Source: Diaphorobacter aerolatus (GTDB lineage Bacteria; Pseudomonadota; Gammaproteobacteria; Burkholderiales; Burkholderiaceae_C). Taken from it: DNA of 64,000 nt. A program made the position numbers and the translations under genes. This document shows, piece by piece, positions 44,945 through 55,648 of this stretch; the first letter of the stretch is position 1, and each line of letters starts with the position of its first letter. The notes beneath the pieces were generated by a model that was given only the letters and a program-made list of their open reading frames with translations, had not been told where the DNA came from and did no database searches. The stretch lies in NCBI RefSeq assembly GCF_014489535.1, contig NZ_CP060783.1:2418001-2482000 (forward strand), given 5' to 3'.

Positions 44945-46255
44945 ATGCATCCCGTGTATGAAGCAAATCAGGCGGCTGAAGGCCGCTCGTCGCTTATTTT
45001 TCGTCGCTCCAAAGCTGCCGCGCTGGTGGTCACCTTGATCGCCACGCTGGGTCTCACTGCCTGCGGCGACAAAAAAGCGGATCAGCAGCAAGCTGCGCAA
45101 GGTCAACAAAAGCCTCCGGAAGTGGGTGTAGTCACGGTCGCGGTGCAAAACGTGCCCATCGTCTCCGACCTGCCGGGCCGTCTGGAGCCGTCCCGCATTG
45201 CCGAAGTCCGCGCCCGTGCGGCCGGTATCGTGCAAAAGCGTCTGTTCAAGGAAGGCTCGGATGTGAAGGCCGGTCAGGCGCTGTTCCAGATCGACAGCAC
45301 GCCGTATCGCGCCAACTTGCAGAGCGCGCAGGCGACGCTGGCGCAGGCGGAAGCCAACCTCGCGCAGGCAGCCTCCACCTCGCGCCGCTACAAGCCGCTG
45401 GTCGAGGCCAATGCCATCAGCAAGCAGGAATACGACGTGGCCGTGGCCTCCGAAAAAGCTGCTGCGGCGCAGGTTGCCGCAGGCAAGGCTGCCGTGACCA
45501 ACGCCAACGTGAGCCTGGGCTATGCGAGCGTGACCGCGCCGATTTCCGGGCGCATCGGTCGTGCGCTGGTCACCGAGGGTGCGCTGGTCGGCCAGGGTGA
45601 TGCGACCAAGCTCGCCGTCATCCAGCAGATCAATCCGATGTACGTGAACATCACGCAGTCGTCTTCCGAGATTCTGCGCATGCGTGAGGCACTGGCGCAG
45701 GGCAAGGTGTCCAGCGATGGCCAGGCCGGCGCGCGCGTGTCGGTCTACACGGACGATGGGCGCAAGATGCCGCAGGAAGGCCGACTGCTGTTCACCGACC
45801 TGACCGTGGACGAGACCACGGGTCAGGTGCAGGTGCGTGCCGAGATCCCGAATGCCGACGGCATGTTGCTGCCGGGCATGTACGTGCGCGTGCGGCTGGA
45901 GCAGGCTCAGATCGACAATGCGGTGGTGCTTCCACAGCAGTCGGTCACGCGCAACGAGAAGGGCAACTTCGTGATGGTCGTGGCCGACGACGGCTCGGTG
46001 AGCCCGCGTCCGGTGCAGATCGGCCAGTCGCAGGGTACGAACTGGGTTGTGACCTCGGGTCTCAAGCCCGGCGAAAAGGTGATGGTCGATGGGCTGGTGA
46101 AGGTCGGCATGGGTGCCAAGAAGGTGACTCCAGTGCCATGGACCGGCACCTCGCAGCCGAAGCAAGCCCAACAGCCGCAACAGTCCGCAAGCGGCGCTCA
46201 GGCTCCTGCATCGGCCGCCTCGGCGCCCGCAGCCGCGGCCTCGCCCGCCAAGTAA
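44945..46255 (+). CDS. acrA: RND efflux periplasmic adaptor (AcrA/MexA type lipoprotein)
   Basis: 436 residues from ATG 44945, with GGAAGGA five bases upstream. The signal ends in a lipobox (LGLTACGDKK), so it is an inner-membrane lipoprotein. Typical adaptor sections follow: VSDLPGRLEPSRIAEVRARAAGIVQKRLFKEGSDVKAGQ, the helical hairpin (about 100-170), YASVTAPISGRIGRALVTEGALV and the C-terminal GLKPGEKVMVDGLVKVGMGAKKV. The tail is a Pro/Ala/Gln-rich extension. It joins the RND pump to the outer-membrane channel. First gene of the three-gene operon. Confidence 0.95.
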   Translation: MHPVYEANQAAEGRSSLIFRRSKAAALVVTLIATLGLTACGDKKADQQQAAQGQQKPPEVGVVTVAVQNVPIVSDLPGRLEPSRIAEVRARAAGIVQKRLFKEGSDVKAGQALFQIDSTPYRANLQSAQATLAQAEANLAQAASTSRRYKPLVEANAISKQEYDVAVASEKAAAAQVAAGKAAVTNANVSLGYASVTAPISGRIGRALVTEGALVGQGDATKLAVIQQINPMYVNITQSSSEILRMREALAQGKVSSDGQAGARVSVYTDDGRKMPQEGRLLFTDLTVDETTGQVQVRAEIPNADGMLLPGMYVRVRLEQAQIDNAVVLPQQSVTRNEKGNFVMVVADDGSVSPRPVQIGQSQGTNWVVTSGLKPGEKVMVDGLVKVGMGAKKVTPVPWTGTSQPKQAQQPQQSASGAQAPASAASAPAAAASPAK

Positions 46256-46270
46256 TCGGAACGACCTCAC

Positions 46271-49200
46271 ATGTCGAATTTTTTCATCCACAGACCCATC
46301 TTTGCATGGGTGATTGCCATCTTTGTGGTGCTCTTCGGTATTGTGTCGATCACACAGTTGCCGGTGGCACAGTTCCCGTCCGTGGCGCCGCCGACCATCA
46401 CCGTGACCGCGACCTATCCGGGCGCGACCTCCGAGGCGATGACCGATTCGGTGCTGCAGCTCATCGAACGTGAAATCAACGGCGCCGAAGGTCTCATGTA
46501 CATGGAGACCAAGGCCCCGCAGGTGGCCAGGGAACGCTGACCATCACCTTCCAGCCGGGCACCAACCCCGAGCTTGCGCAGGTGGACGTGCAAAACCGTC
46601 TGGCCCGTGCGCTGCCGCGCCTGCCGTCCGTCGTGCAGGCGCTGGGCGTGCGCGTGGACAAGGCGATGAGCAACTTCCTGATGATTCTGACGTTCCAGTC
46701 GACCGACGGCTCCACGTCGCGTGACGATATTGCGGACTACGTGAACCGCAACGTGCTGCCAGAAATCCAGCGCCTGGAAGGCGTCGGCAAGGCACAGCTT
46801 TTTGCCGCTGGTCGCGCGATGCGCATCTGGGTCGATCCCGCCAAATTGCAGGGCTATGGCCTGTCGATCGCTTCGGTGAATCAGGCCATCGCAGCGCAGA
46901 ACCAGCAGATTTCCGGCGGCTCGCTCGGTGATGCGCCCTCGATTCCCGGCACGACCATGAGCGCCACCATCGTGGTGCCCGGCCAGCTCACGACTCCCGA
47001 GCAATTCGGCAACGTGGTGTTGCGCTCCAATGCCGACGGCTCCACCGTTCGCATCAAGGACGTGGCCCGTGTCGAACTGGGCGTCGAAACCTATGCGTTC
47101 AATTCGCGCCTGGACGGCAAGCCTGCCGTGGCATTGGCGGTTCAGCTCACATCGACGGCCAACGCGATGGCGACCGCCAAGTTCGTCAACCAGAAGATGG
47201 CCGAACTCGCGCCCTTCCTGCCTGCCGGTGTGGAGTGGTCTGCGCCATACGACACCTCGAAGTTCGTGAAGATTTCCATCGAGAAGGTGGTGCACACGCT
47301 GCTGGAAGCCATCGTGCTGGTGTTCATCGTGATGCTGCTCTTCCTGCAGAACATCCGCTACACGCTGATCCCGACCATCGTGGTGCCGATCGCGCTGCTC
47401 GGCACGTTTGCGGTGATGCTGCTGATCGGTCTGACCATCAACATTCTGGCGATGTTCGCCATGGTGCTGGTGATCGGTATCGTCGTGGACGATGCCATCG
47501 TGGTGGTGGAGAACGTCGAACGGATCATGTCCGAGGAAGGCATTCCGCCCAAGGAAGCGACGATCAAGGCCATGGGCCAGATCCAGGGCGCGGTCGTCGG
47601 TATCACCGTGATTCTGGTGACCGTGTTCATTCCGCTGGCGTTGTTCAGCGGCGCAACCGGCAACATCTACCGCCAGTTCTCGCTGGTGATGGCGATCTCG
47701 ATCTTCTTCTCGGGCTTCTTCGCGCTCACGCTGACTCCCGCGCTGTGCGCGACCATGCTCAAGCCGATTGCCAAGGGCCATGCCCACGACAAGAAGACCG
47801 GCCTGCTCGGCCCGTTCTTCAACTGGTTCAACCGCAACTTCGACAAGGGTGCCAAGCAGTACAACCGCGCGGTCACCGGTGTGGTCAAGCGCTCGCTCCA
47901 GTCGATGATCGTGTTCGCGCTGGTGGTCGCCGGTGTGGTGTTCCTGTTCATGCGCATGCCGACCTCGTTCCTGCCCGTGGAAGACCAGGGCTATGTGATC
48001 TCGCTGGTGCAACTGCCGCCGGGCGCGACGCAGGAGCGCACCAGCAAGACCATGGCCGAGCTGGAAGACTTCGTGCTCAAGCAGCCTGAAACCGCGCACA
48101 TCGTGTCGATTCTGGGCTTCAGCTTCGCCGGTTCGGGGCAGAACGTGGGTCTTGCATTCACGATGCTCAAGGACTGGTCAGAGCGCACCGGGCCGGGCCA
48201 TGATGCCAACTCCTATGCTGGCAAGACCATGGGCGCGATGATGGCCATTCGTGATGGCTTCATCTATACGCTTGTGCCGCCGTCGATTCCCGAACTCGGC
48301 AACAGCGATGGTTTCACGTTCCGCCTGCAGGATCGCGGCAACAAGGGCCACGCGGCTTTGGTGGCCGCGCGCAACGAGCTGATCGCCAAGGCCAATCAAA
48401 GTGCCATGCTGGCCGGCGTGCGCTTTGACGGTGTGGACGATGCGCCGCAGTGGCAGGTCGACATCAATCGCGACGCCGTGGCTGCACAACGCGTGAGCAT
48501 GGGCGATCTCGCATCGACGCTGGCAACCGCGCTCGGCTCGTCGAACTCGACCGACTTCCCGAACAAGGGCTACATGCAGCGCGTGACCATCCAGGCCGAC
48601 GCCGGTCGCCGCATGCAACCCGAAGACGTGATGCGCCTGACGGTGCCCAACGCCGAAGGCAAGCTGGTCGAGTTGTCCACGATGGTCAACGCCAAGTGGA
48701 TCTCCGGCCCGATGCAGGTGACGCGCTACAACGGCTACCCGGCCATGGCCATCACCGGCAGTGCCAAGCCGCCCTATACCAGCGGCCAGGCGATGGAAGA
48801 GATGCAAAAGCTCGCCGCCGACCTACCCGAGGGCTTCGGCTTCGAGTGGACCGGCCAGTCGCTGGACGAACGCAAGGCTGGCTCCTCGGCCATGTACCTG
48901 TACGCGTTCTCGATCCTCGCGGTGTTCCTGTGTCTCGCGGCGCTGTACGAGAGCTGGTCGATCCCGCTGTCGGTGATGCTGGTGGTGCCACTGGGCGTGC
49001 TCGGTGCGCTGCTCGGCATGCTGTTGCGCGGAATGCCCAACGACATTTACTTCCAGGTGGCGCTGATCACGGTGATCGGTCTGTCGGCGAAGAACGCGAT
49101 TCTGATCGTGGAATTCGCCAAGGATCTGCACGCCGAAGGCATGAGCGCGTATGACGCCGCGCTCGAAGCGGCCCATCTGCGTTTCCGACCGATTCTGATG

Positions 49201-49452
49201 ACCTCGCTCGCCTTCATTCTGGGCGTGGTGCCGCTCTACATCGCCTCGGGCGCGAGCGCGGCCAGCCAGAAGGCCATCGGCACCGGCGTGTTCTGGGGCA
49301 TGATCATCGGCACGCCGTTGGCGGTGTTCCTCGTGCCCGTGTTCTTTGTCGTGGTCTTCAAGCTGTTTGGCAAGAAGGAAAAGCAGGATATCGCTCCTCA
49401 GGGTGGCGGCCATTCCGGTGTCGCTGCACATGGAGGATCTCACCATGAATAA
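46271..49452 (+). CDS. acrB: RND multidrug efflux pump, inner-membrane transporter (frame broken near 46525)
   Basis: Starts MSNFFIHRPIFAWVIAIFVVLFGIVSI, the standard HAE1-RND N-terminus. The frame breaks after APQV, where one G is missing near 46525, and continues GQGTLTITFQPGTNPELAQVDVQNRLARALPRLP. Proton-relay aspartates lie in VLVIGIVVDDAIVVVENVERIM; later landmarks are FLPVEDQGYVISLVQLPPGATQ and VALITVIGLSAKNAILIVEFAKD. Total about 1060 residues with 12 membrane helices. It expels drugs or solvents. Its final codons overlap the outer-membrane gene. Confidence 0.95.
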
Positions 49453-50902
49453 CTACAAACTCGCTCCCACGCTGCTGGTTGCGGCGCTGCTGGCCACCGG
49501 CTGCTCGTTCATTCCGCGAATGGACAAGACCGAGCTGCCAGTGTCCGGCCAGTACCCGATTGCCACGGCGGAAACCAACGCGCCTGCTGCCGACATTCCG
49601 TGGCAGAACTTCTACACGGACCCGCGCCTGCAACAGATCATCGGCATGACGCTCGAGAACAACCGCGACCTGCAGGTGGCGGTGCTGAACATCGAGCAGG
49701 CACGTGCGCAGTACGACATCCAGCGCTCGCAGCTCTACCCCGAGATCGGCGCCAGCGCATCGGCCTCGCGTGCCCGCAGCCCGCTCACGGGCGGCTATGT
49801 CAACACCTACACCGTGGGGCTGGGCCTTGCGAGCTGGGAGATCGACTTCTGGGGCCGCATCCGCAGCATGAAGGAACAGGCGCTTGCGCAATACCTCGCC
49901 ACGGAAGAAGGCCGCAAGGGCACGCAGATTTCGCTGATCGCTGCGGTGGCCAATACCTGGCTCAATTTGCAGGCCGATGAGGAACTGCTCGACATCTCGC
50001 GCCGCACCCTGCAAACGCGCGAGGAGTCGATCAAGCTCGCCAAGCTGCGCTTTGATGCGGGCGCGGCCTCCGAACTCGACTTCCGTCAGGCGCAGACCCT
50101 GACCGAGACGGCCCGCGCCACGCTCGCCGAGCAGACCCGCAAGCGCGATCTGGACATCAACGCGCTGACCTTGCTGGTCGGCCAGCAGGTGCCGCAGGAG
50201 CTGCTCGCCAGCCTCAAGGGCAAGAAGCTGACCGACCTGCCGCCGCTCGCCGACGTGCCTGCGGGCCTGCCGTCCGACCTGCTGCTGCGCCGCCCGGACA
50301 TCCGCGCCGCAGAGCAGCAGATGATTGCTGCCAACGCCAGCATCGGCGCGGCGCGCGCACTGTTCTTCCCGAACATCTCGCTCACCGCATCGGCAGGCTT
50401 TGCCAATACCGAGCTGTCGGACCTGTTCCAGTCGAGTTCAAAGTTCTTCAGCATCGGGCCCTCGCTGTATCTGCCGATCTTCAACGCGGGCCGCAACCAG
50501 GCCAACCTCGAAGTCGCGCAGGCCACGAAGAAAATCGCTGCGGCGCAGTACGACAAGTCGATCCAGACCGCATTCCGTGAAGTCTCGGATTCGCTGGTGA
50601 GCCGCCGCTCGCTCGTCGATCAACTGGCCGCCCAGCAGGCCCAGGTGGACGCCGTGAGCGCGCAGTTCAAGCTGTCCGACCTGCGCTACCGCAACGGCGT
50701 GTCGAGCTATCTGGACCTGCTCGACGCCCAGCGAACCCTGTTCACCGCCGAGCAGGCCGTGGTGCAGGTGCGCCTGGCGCTGATGCAAAATCAGGTCAAC
50801 CTGTACAAGGTGGTCGGCGGTGGCTGGAGCCCCGAGGACGAACGCGCTGCCGCCAACGCGGTCCCGAATCGCGGTGACCGGGCCAACGCGACGGCGCAGT
50901 AG
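49445..50902 (+). CDS. oprM: RND efflux outer-membrane channel (OprM/TtgC type)
   Basis: 485 residues from ATG 49445 (GGAGG eight bases upstream), overlapping the pump gene by 8 bases. Lipobox ATGCSF marks a lipoprotein. Two OEP repeats are visible, each with the helix pairs of TolC-like channels: QNFYTDPRLQQIIGMTLENNRDLQVAVLNIEQARAQY and the internal repeat GLPSDLLLRRPDIRAAEQQMIAANASIGAARALFFP. Ends in the operon terminator. Completes the tripartite pump. Confidence 0.94.
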   Translation: MNNYKLAPTLLVAALLATGCSFIPRMDKTELPVSGQYPIATAETNAPAADIPWQNFYTDPRLQQIIGMTLENNRDLQVAVLNIEQARAQYDIQRSQLYPEIGASASASRARSPLTGGYVNTYTVGLGLASWEIDFWGRIRSMKEQALAQYLATEEGRKGTQISLIAAVANTWLNLQADEELLDISRRTLQTREESIKLAKLRFDAGAASELDFRQAQTLTETARATLAEQTRKRDLDINALTLLVGQQVPQELLASLKGKKLTDLPPLADVPAGLPSDLLLRRPDIRAAEQQMIAANASIGAARALFFPNISLTASAGFANTELSDLFQSSSKFFSIGPSLYLPIFNAGRNQANLEVAQATKKIAAAQYDKSIQTAFREVSDSLVSRRSLVDQLAAQQAQVDAVSAQFKLSDLRYRNGVSSYLDLLDAQRTLFTAEQAVVQVRLALMQNQVNLYKVVGGGWSPEDERAAANAVPNRGDRANATAQ

Positions 50903-50927
50903 TCGAAAATCGAACCCAATTCGATCC

Positions 50928-50953
50928 AGGGCACTTCGGTGCCCTTTTTTTTG
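50928..50953 (+). terminator. Intrinsic terminator of the RND operon
   Basis: A 7-bp stem (AGGGCAC / GTGCCCT) with a TTCG tetraloop and a run of eight T residues, 26 bp after the stop codon. Confidence 0.95.
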
Positions 50954-51098
50954 GTTTATTTATGTTGGTAAATTGACTCAACGCAAGCCAATTCCGCCGC
51001 AGACGTCAACCCGGATGAATGCGCGGTGGCCTTTGAAAATCGCGTCGATATAATCGTTGGATAACTTTAGCTTGATACACACCGAGACTGAGGAACCC

Positions 51099-51975
51099 AT
51101 GAGCGACACCCACGCAGTAGAAGCGCATACTGGCCCATCAAGAATCCAAAACAACTGCTGGTAACCGTCCTTGCGGCGTTTGTGATCCCGGTGTTCATCA
51201 TCATCGGCCTCGTCTATTTCGTCACCTCCAAGGACAAACCTGCGGCGGGCAGCGGCAATCCCGAAAAGGCCCTCGCCGAACGCATTCAAAAAATCGGCTC
51301 CGTGGAAATCCGCGACGCCAATCGCCCGCTGCGCGCTGGCGATGAAGTCTACAAAGTGCAGTGCGCGGCCTGCCACGCCACCGGTGCCGCCGGTGCCCCA
51401 AGTTCGAAGACGCGGCCGCATGGGCTCCGCGCCTGAAACAGGGCTTCGAAGCGCTGGTGCAATCCTCGCTCAAGGGCAAGGGCGCCATGGCACCGCAAGG
51501 CGGCGGCGACTTCAACGACATCGAAATCGCGCGCGGTGTCGCCTACATGGCCAACGCCGCTGGCGGCAAGTTCCCGATCCCCGACAAGCCAGCCGAAGGC
51601 GCATCCGCTCCCGCATCGGCTGAAGCTCCTGCCGCATCCGCACCGGCAGCTCCTGCTGCCACCGCACCAGCGGCTCCGGAAGCTTCCGCGCCTGCCGCTG
51701 CAGCAGTTGCTGCTCCTGCGGCCGCCGCGGTGAGTGCAGATGCTGGCAAGGCGCTGTACGACAAGACTTGCTTCGTCTGTCACGCGGCTGGCGTGGCCGG
51801 TGCACCGAAATTCGGCGACAAGAATGCCTGGGCTCCGTTTGTCGCGACGGGCATCGACACCATGGTCAAGGTGGCGATCACGGGCAAGGGCGCAATGCCG
51901 CCGAGGGGTGGGTCTACCGCATCGGACGACGAGATTCGCGCTGCGGTGCAGTACATGGTAGATCACGCGAAGTAG
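51099..51975 (+). CDS. Membrane-anchored cytochrome c5-like protein with two heme domains (frame broken twice)
   Basis: Starts MSDTHAVEAHTG at 51099. One base is missing in the CCC at 51134-51136 and another in the CCCC at 51396-51399. Restored, the protein is about 292 residues: an N-terminal membrane anchor (LLVTVLAAFVIPVFIIIGLVYFV), a c-type domain with CAACH followed by GAPKFEDAAAWAPRLKQGFEALV, an Ala/Pro-rich linker of about 55 residues, and a second domain with CFVCH and GAPKFGDKNAWAPF. Distal methionines are likely in GAMAPQGG and GAMPPRGG. It serves as an electron carrier at the periplasmic face. Confidence 0.9.
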
Positions 51976-52007
51976 TCTTCTCGTTTGCTCTTCTTTTTGA
52001 AGAATGG

Positions 52008-52038
52008 AAAACCGGCCTTTGTGCCGGTTTTCTCTTTT
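52008..52038 (+). terminator. Intrinsic terminator after the cytochrome gene
   Basis: A 9-bp stem (AAAACCGGC / GCCGGTTTT) with a 6-nt loop, followed by a CTCTTTT tract, 33 bp after the stop codon. Confidence 0.85.
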
Positions 52039-52074
52039 GGGCGTGCGAGAACCTCTGGGTGCGCTTTCCTCTGA

Positions 52075-52597
52075 GAGGCTGCTGGCCGGGACTCGCCCCG
52101 GCGGGCGAATTACTTTCTTTTGTCAAAAAAGAAAGTAATCAAAGAAAGTTGAGCCCGCTGCCCACGACCCCTCGCATTGCGAGGGGCGACCTGGGGCGAG
52201 ACGGTCGTGCGGTGCGCTGTGCAACTCACTGCGCGCCAAGGCGCTTCGTTCGAACAAGCACAGCGAGTCAGTTCTTGAAGCTGTTGCGTCACTTGACGCA
52301 ACAGCCACCGCACAACCGCCTCGCTCCAGGCGTGGTCAGAGGGCCGGGATCGGGAGTCGGCACGTCGCTGCGCTCGTGCAATAGCGGGCGCATACGCCTC
52401 CACGCAACTCAACCCCGGCACGAGCGCAGCGACGTGCCGAACGCACCTCTTTCCAGCTGACTTGCGGCGGTTGTCCGAGCGAAGTGACGAAGGAACGAAG
52501 CGAGTTCTGCCGCAGGTATTCAAAGCGCTTTTTGGTGCCTTTTTGGCAAGACAAAAAGGTACTGCGCCGCCGGGCGCAATCCCGGCCAGCAGCCCTC
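52075..52597. repeat. Composite palindromic intergenic element, about 523 bp
   Basis: Terminal inverted repeats of 17-18 bp (52075-52091 and 52580-52597, one base unmatched) enclose four further perfect hairpins. These are a 13-bp AT-rich stem at 52109-52139, a 9-bp stem at 52168-52186, a 12-bp stem at 52280-52305 and a 21-bp inverted repeat with arms 52359-52379 and 52418-52438. There is no credible coding region. It resembles structured repeats found between genes in Burkholderiales, possibly a non-autonomous mobile unit or a transcribed RNA. Confidence 0.75.
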
Positions 52598-52617
52598 AAA
52601 CAAACCACCACAACAAG

Positions 52618-53205
52618 TCAAAACCAACCGATTCGAACAGAAGAAGAAGAAGAAGAAACAACCCGCTCAAACCCAAACCGCCCAGGCAACTCCCCAAACA
52701 ACACCTCTTCCACCCCGGCGAGCACCCCCGCCTCCAACGCCGCCGCCCCATCCACCATATCCTGCGAGTGCACCACCCCCAACCCGGCAGGCAAGACCAG
52801 ATAAAGCCGCCCTTCTTCATCCATCAGCACCGAACGAACCGCCGAGACCTTCTGCGGCAACCCGGTATGCGTGTGGATATGCAGTTGCGGCCCGGCCCCG
52901 CCGTCATCGGCGGCGACAAAGCGCAGCCGCCATACCCAGGGTGTGTTTTCCAGATCAACAAACACGCGCTGCGGCCCGTTCTGGAAGAACCAGCGGCCGT
53001 CGTCGTCCTCAAGGTAGTTGCGGCCGATGAAATCGATCAGCTTTTCGTGTTCGATCCGGCTGCCGCGCGATTCGGGAAAGGGGCCGAGTGCCTGGGCCCC
53101 GGTATCGCGCAGATACCAGTTGCCGCGCGCATCGAGTGCCAGCCAGCCGTGACAGGCGGGCACGTTGGGCCACTTGGCCATTGCTTGCTTGACGATGTCA
53201 TCCAT
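52618..53205 (-). CDS. Conserved hypothetical protein
   Basis: 195 residues from ATG 53205. Soluble, with aromatic-rich segments (MAKWPNVPACHGWLALDARGNWYLRD, KLIDFIGRNYLEDDDGRWFFQNGPQRVFVDLENTPWVWRL). The first half looks like a conserved family of unknown function common in Burkholderiales (I think a DUF294x-type family, not certain). The last 15 residues are low complexity (VVSSSSSSVRIGWF), and the stop lies just beyond the palindromic element, so the original C-terminus may have been replaced by element insertion. Confidence 0.72.
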   Translation of the reverse strand: MDDIVKQAMAKWPNVPACHGWLALDARGNWYLRDTGAQALGPFPESRGSRIEHEKLIDFIGRNYLEDDDGRWFFQNGPQRVFVDLENTPWVWRLRFVAADDGGAGPQLHIHTHTGLPQKVSAVRSVLMDEEGRLYLVLPAGLGVVHSQDMVDGAAALEAGVLAGVEEVLFGELPGRFGFERVVSSSSSSVRIGWF

Positions 53206-53277
53206 CGACCCATTGTGCACGGGTCCTTGGATTCTTTTGCGATCTCACTGCGTCCCGCCGGGATACGCCAAGGAAAA

Positions 53278-53730
53278 TCAATGCAGCACATGCGCGCGTG
53301 GCGGCGCCGCGCCGCGTTCTCCAGCGGCTGCGGCGCTCGCATGGTGGGCCACGATGCGCCAGCCCTGTGGCTGCTTCAGATAGACATTGGTGGCGTGGAC
53401 CAGCGCCTCGCGCGGGCCGTCCGGCAGGTTGACGACGACATGCTCGATCACGCTGTGCACCGCGCTGCCGTGCGACTGCATGCGCACCACCTCGCCGGGC
53501 TGCACATTGAGGCCGCCGCGCTCGAGCATCGATGCGAACAGCTCACGGATCGCCTGAACACCGACCACCCGCGCGCCACCGCCGGGGTGTACGCAGAAGA
53601 CATCGTCATCATCGGCCCAGCAGGCCATCAATCGCTCCAGATCGGCGGTGTGCAGCGCTTCATAGAAAGCCGCCTCGACCTCATCCGGACTGCCGGCCAG
53701 CAAGGCGGCACGCGTTGTTGCTCGTTTCAT
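53278..53730 (-). CDS. NTF2-like/SnoaL-like protein
   Basis: 150 residues. The cone-shaped alpha+beta fold is suggested by VEAAFYEALHTADLERLMACWADDDDVFCVHPGGGARVVGVQAIRELFASML and the C-terminal strands VHATNVYLKQPQGWRIVAHHAS. Such proteins are dimeric; some are enzymes, many only bind ligands. The pair of histidines in AHHAS is typical of the YybH/DUF4440-type group. It follows the hypothetical gene's start on the same strand, so the two may be one transcript with this gene first. Confidence 0.8.
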   Translation of the reverse strand: MKRATTRAALLAGSPDEVEAAFYEALHTADLERLMACWADDDDVFCVHPGGGARVVGVQAIRELFASMLERGGLNVQPGEVVRMQSHGSAVHSVIEHVVVNLPDGPREALVHATNVYLKQPQGWRIVAHHASAAAAGERGAAPPRAHVLH

Positions 53731-54032
53731 GATTCACCCGTAGCACAAGGTTAAATTCTGTTATTTCAGCGGCGCGACGAGTCTCGTGGGATTCTCTGCG
53801 CGAATCGGATCGACGCTAGACCAGGCGGCCCGATCCGCGCCAGCAGCTTGCCGATCCATTCGTGCAGAGACTCCCTACGCCTACAACGCGAGCAGGATAA
53901 TCTATGGAAAATGTGTGACACTGCGCCCGCCGACATCCTCAGGCGGGACGCTGGAGGCGGCAATCAATCAATATAGTAGGCAATTGACGCCAGCGTGTCC
54001 CGAACCATTTTCTCTTTCTACCTCATACGCTC
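53731..54032. other. Divergent promoter region between the NTF2-like gene and lemA
   Basis: 302 bp with no gene. A weak inverted repeat (CCCGCC ... GGCGGG) lies near 53929-53950. Otherwise nothing recognisable; presumably it carries both promoters. Confidence 0.4.
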
Positions 54033-54653
54033 ATGACCATCAAACGACTCCTTGCATTCATCGCGACCGTAGCGAGCGCGCTCGCCCTGTCTGGTTGCGG
54101 CTACAACCAATTCCAGCAGCTCGACGAGCAGAGCAAGGCCGCCTGGAGCGAAGTGCTGAACCAATACCAGCGCCGCGCCGATCTGGTGCCCAACATCGTG
54201 GCATCCGTCAAGGGTGAAGCCAACTTCGAGCAGGAAACGCTGACCAAGGTGATCGAGGCACGCTCCAAGGCCACGTCGATCCAGGCCACGCCCGATCTGG
54301 TGAACAACCCCGAAGCCTTCAACAAGTTCCAGCAGGCACAGGGCGAATTGTCGAGCGCGCTCACGCGCCTGATGGTGGTCTCCGAGCGGTATCCCGACCT
54401 CAAGGCCAATCAGGCATTCCGCGACCTGCGCGTAACGCTCGAAGGCACGGAAAACCGCATCACCGTGGCCCGCAATCGCTACATCCAGACCGTCCAGGAA
54501 TACAACACGCTCGCCCGCAGCTTCCCCAACAATCTGACGGCCATGGTCATGGGCTACAAGCCCAAGGCCAACTTCACCGTGCAGAACGAGGCCGAGATCA
54601 GCAAGCCGCCAACGGTTGACTTCTCCAACACACCTGCTGCGAGCAAGCCCTGA
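54033..54653 (+). CDS. lemA: LemA family protein
   Basis: 206 residues with a lipoprotein-like N-terminus (LLAFIATVASALALSGCGYN) and the LemA core EQSKAAWSEVLNQYQRRADLVPNIVASVKGEANFEQETLTKVIEARSKA, then RFPDL-like RYPDLKAN and ENRITVARNRYI. LemA proteins are helical-bundle membrane-associated proteins of unclear function, very often followed by TPM-domain genes, as here. Confidence 0.95.
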   Translation: MTIKRLLAFIATVASALALSGCGYNQFQQLDEQSKAAWSEVLNQYQRRADLVPNIVASVKGEANFEQETLTKVIEARSKATSIQATPDLVNNPEAFNKFQQAQGELSSALTRLMVVSERYPDLKANQAFRDLRVTLEGTENRITVARNRYIQTVQEYNTLARSFPNNLTAMVMGYKPKANFTVQNEAEISKPPTVDFSNTPAASKP

Positions 54654-54695
54654 TCGATCGATTCATCGATCACTGGATAGATAGATATCAAATAG

Positions 54696-55631
54696 ATGCA
54701 GATGCCGACGTTTTTCGCGCGTTTGTTGCAGGCTTGGCTTGCGGCGCTGTTGCTGGGCCTGCCACTCACGGGCGTGCAAGCGCAACAGTTGCTGCCCGTG
54801 CCGGCGCTCACCGGCCATGTCATCGATCAGACCGGAACGCTGGATGCCGCAGCCGCGCAGGCGCTTGAAGCGCAGCTCGACGGCATCGAGAAGAAGAATG
54901 GCTCGCAGGTCGTCGTGCTCATGGTGCCCTCCACGGCACCCGAGGACATTGCCTCGTACGCCAACCGCGTCGGCAACGCCTGGAAGATCGGGCGCAAGGA
55001 TGTGGGCGACGGGCTCATCATCCTCGTGTCCAAGAACGACCGGCGCATGCGCATCGAAGTCTCGAAGGCACTCGAAGGCGCGGTGCCCGATCTCGCAGCG
55101 GCCCGCATCATCGATGGTGCCATGGCGCCCAAATTCCGCCAGAACGACTATGCGGGCGGACTCAAGGCCGCGGTCGATCAGGTCGGCGCACGCATTGCGG
55201 GCGAAGAACTACCGCTGCCCGAGGCGCCGAAACCCCAAGGCCGCAATGAAGCATCGTCCTCCGGCTTCGACTGGCAGGACATGGCGATCTTCCTGTTCTT
55301 CGCCGTGATGGTCGCCGGTCCCATCGTGCGCGGCATTTTTGGCCGCCCGATTGGTGGCGTGCTGATGGGCGGCGGCACCGGCTTTCTCGCGTTCATGCTC
55401 ACCACGAGTATGGGTCTGGCAGCCGGTGCGGGCGTGCTCGCATTGCTCTACACCTGGCTGTTCAGCGGCAAGGGCGGTGGCGGCCCGATCGTGCACGGCG
55501 GAGGCTTTCCCGGCGGCTTCGGCGGCGGGGTGGTTTTGGTGGCGGGGCGGCGGCTTCAGCGGTGGCGGCGGGGGATTCAGCTCCGGCGGTGGCGGTGACT
55601 TCGGGGCGGCGGCGCTTCCGGAGACTGGTGA
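54696..55631 (+). CDS. TPM-domain (YgcG-like) membrane protein (frame broken twice near the end)
   Basis: A signal peptide leads to a TPM domain (LTGHVIDQTGTLDAAAAQALEAQLDGIEKKNGSQVVVLMVPST, IGRKDVGDGLIILVSKNDRRMRIEVSKALEGAVPDLAA) exposed outside the inner membrane. Two membrane helices follow (about 190-250), then a glycine-rich tail. The tail loses frame twice (near 55528 and 55604, missing G in G-runs); restored, it ends in GDFGGGGASGDW, the usual end of this family. About 312 residues. It acts with LemA in an unknown envelope role. Confidence 0.9.
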
Positions 55632-55648
55632 TCGAGGCTGGCAGCCAC

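Noticed and set aside
52100..52560. Open frames within the palindromic element
   Set aside because: They cross perfect hairpins, lack ribosome sites and have no protein-like composition.
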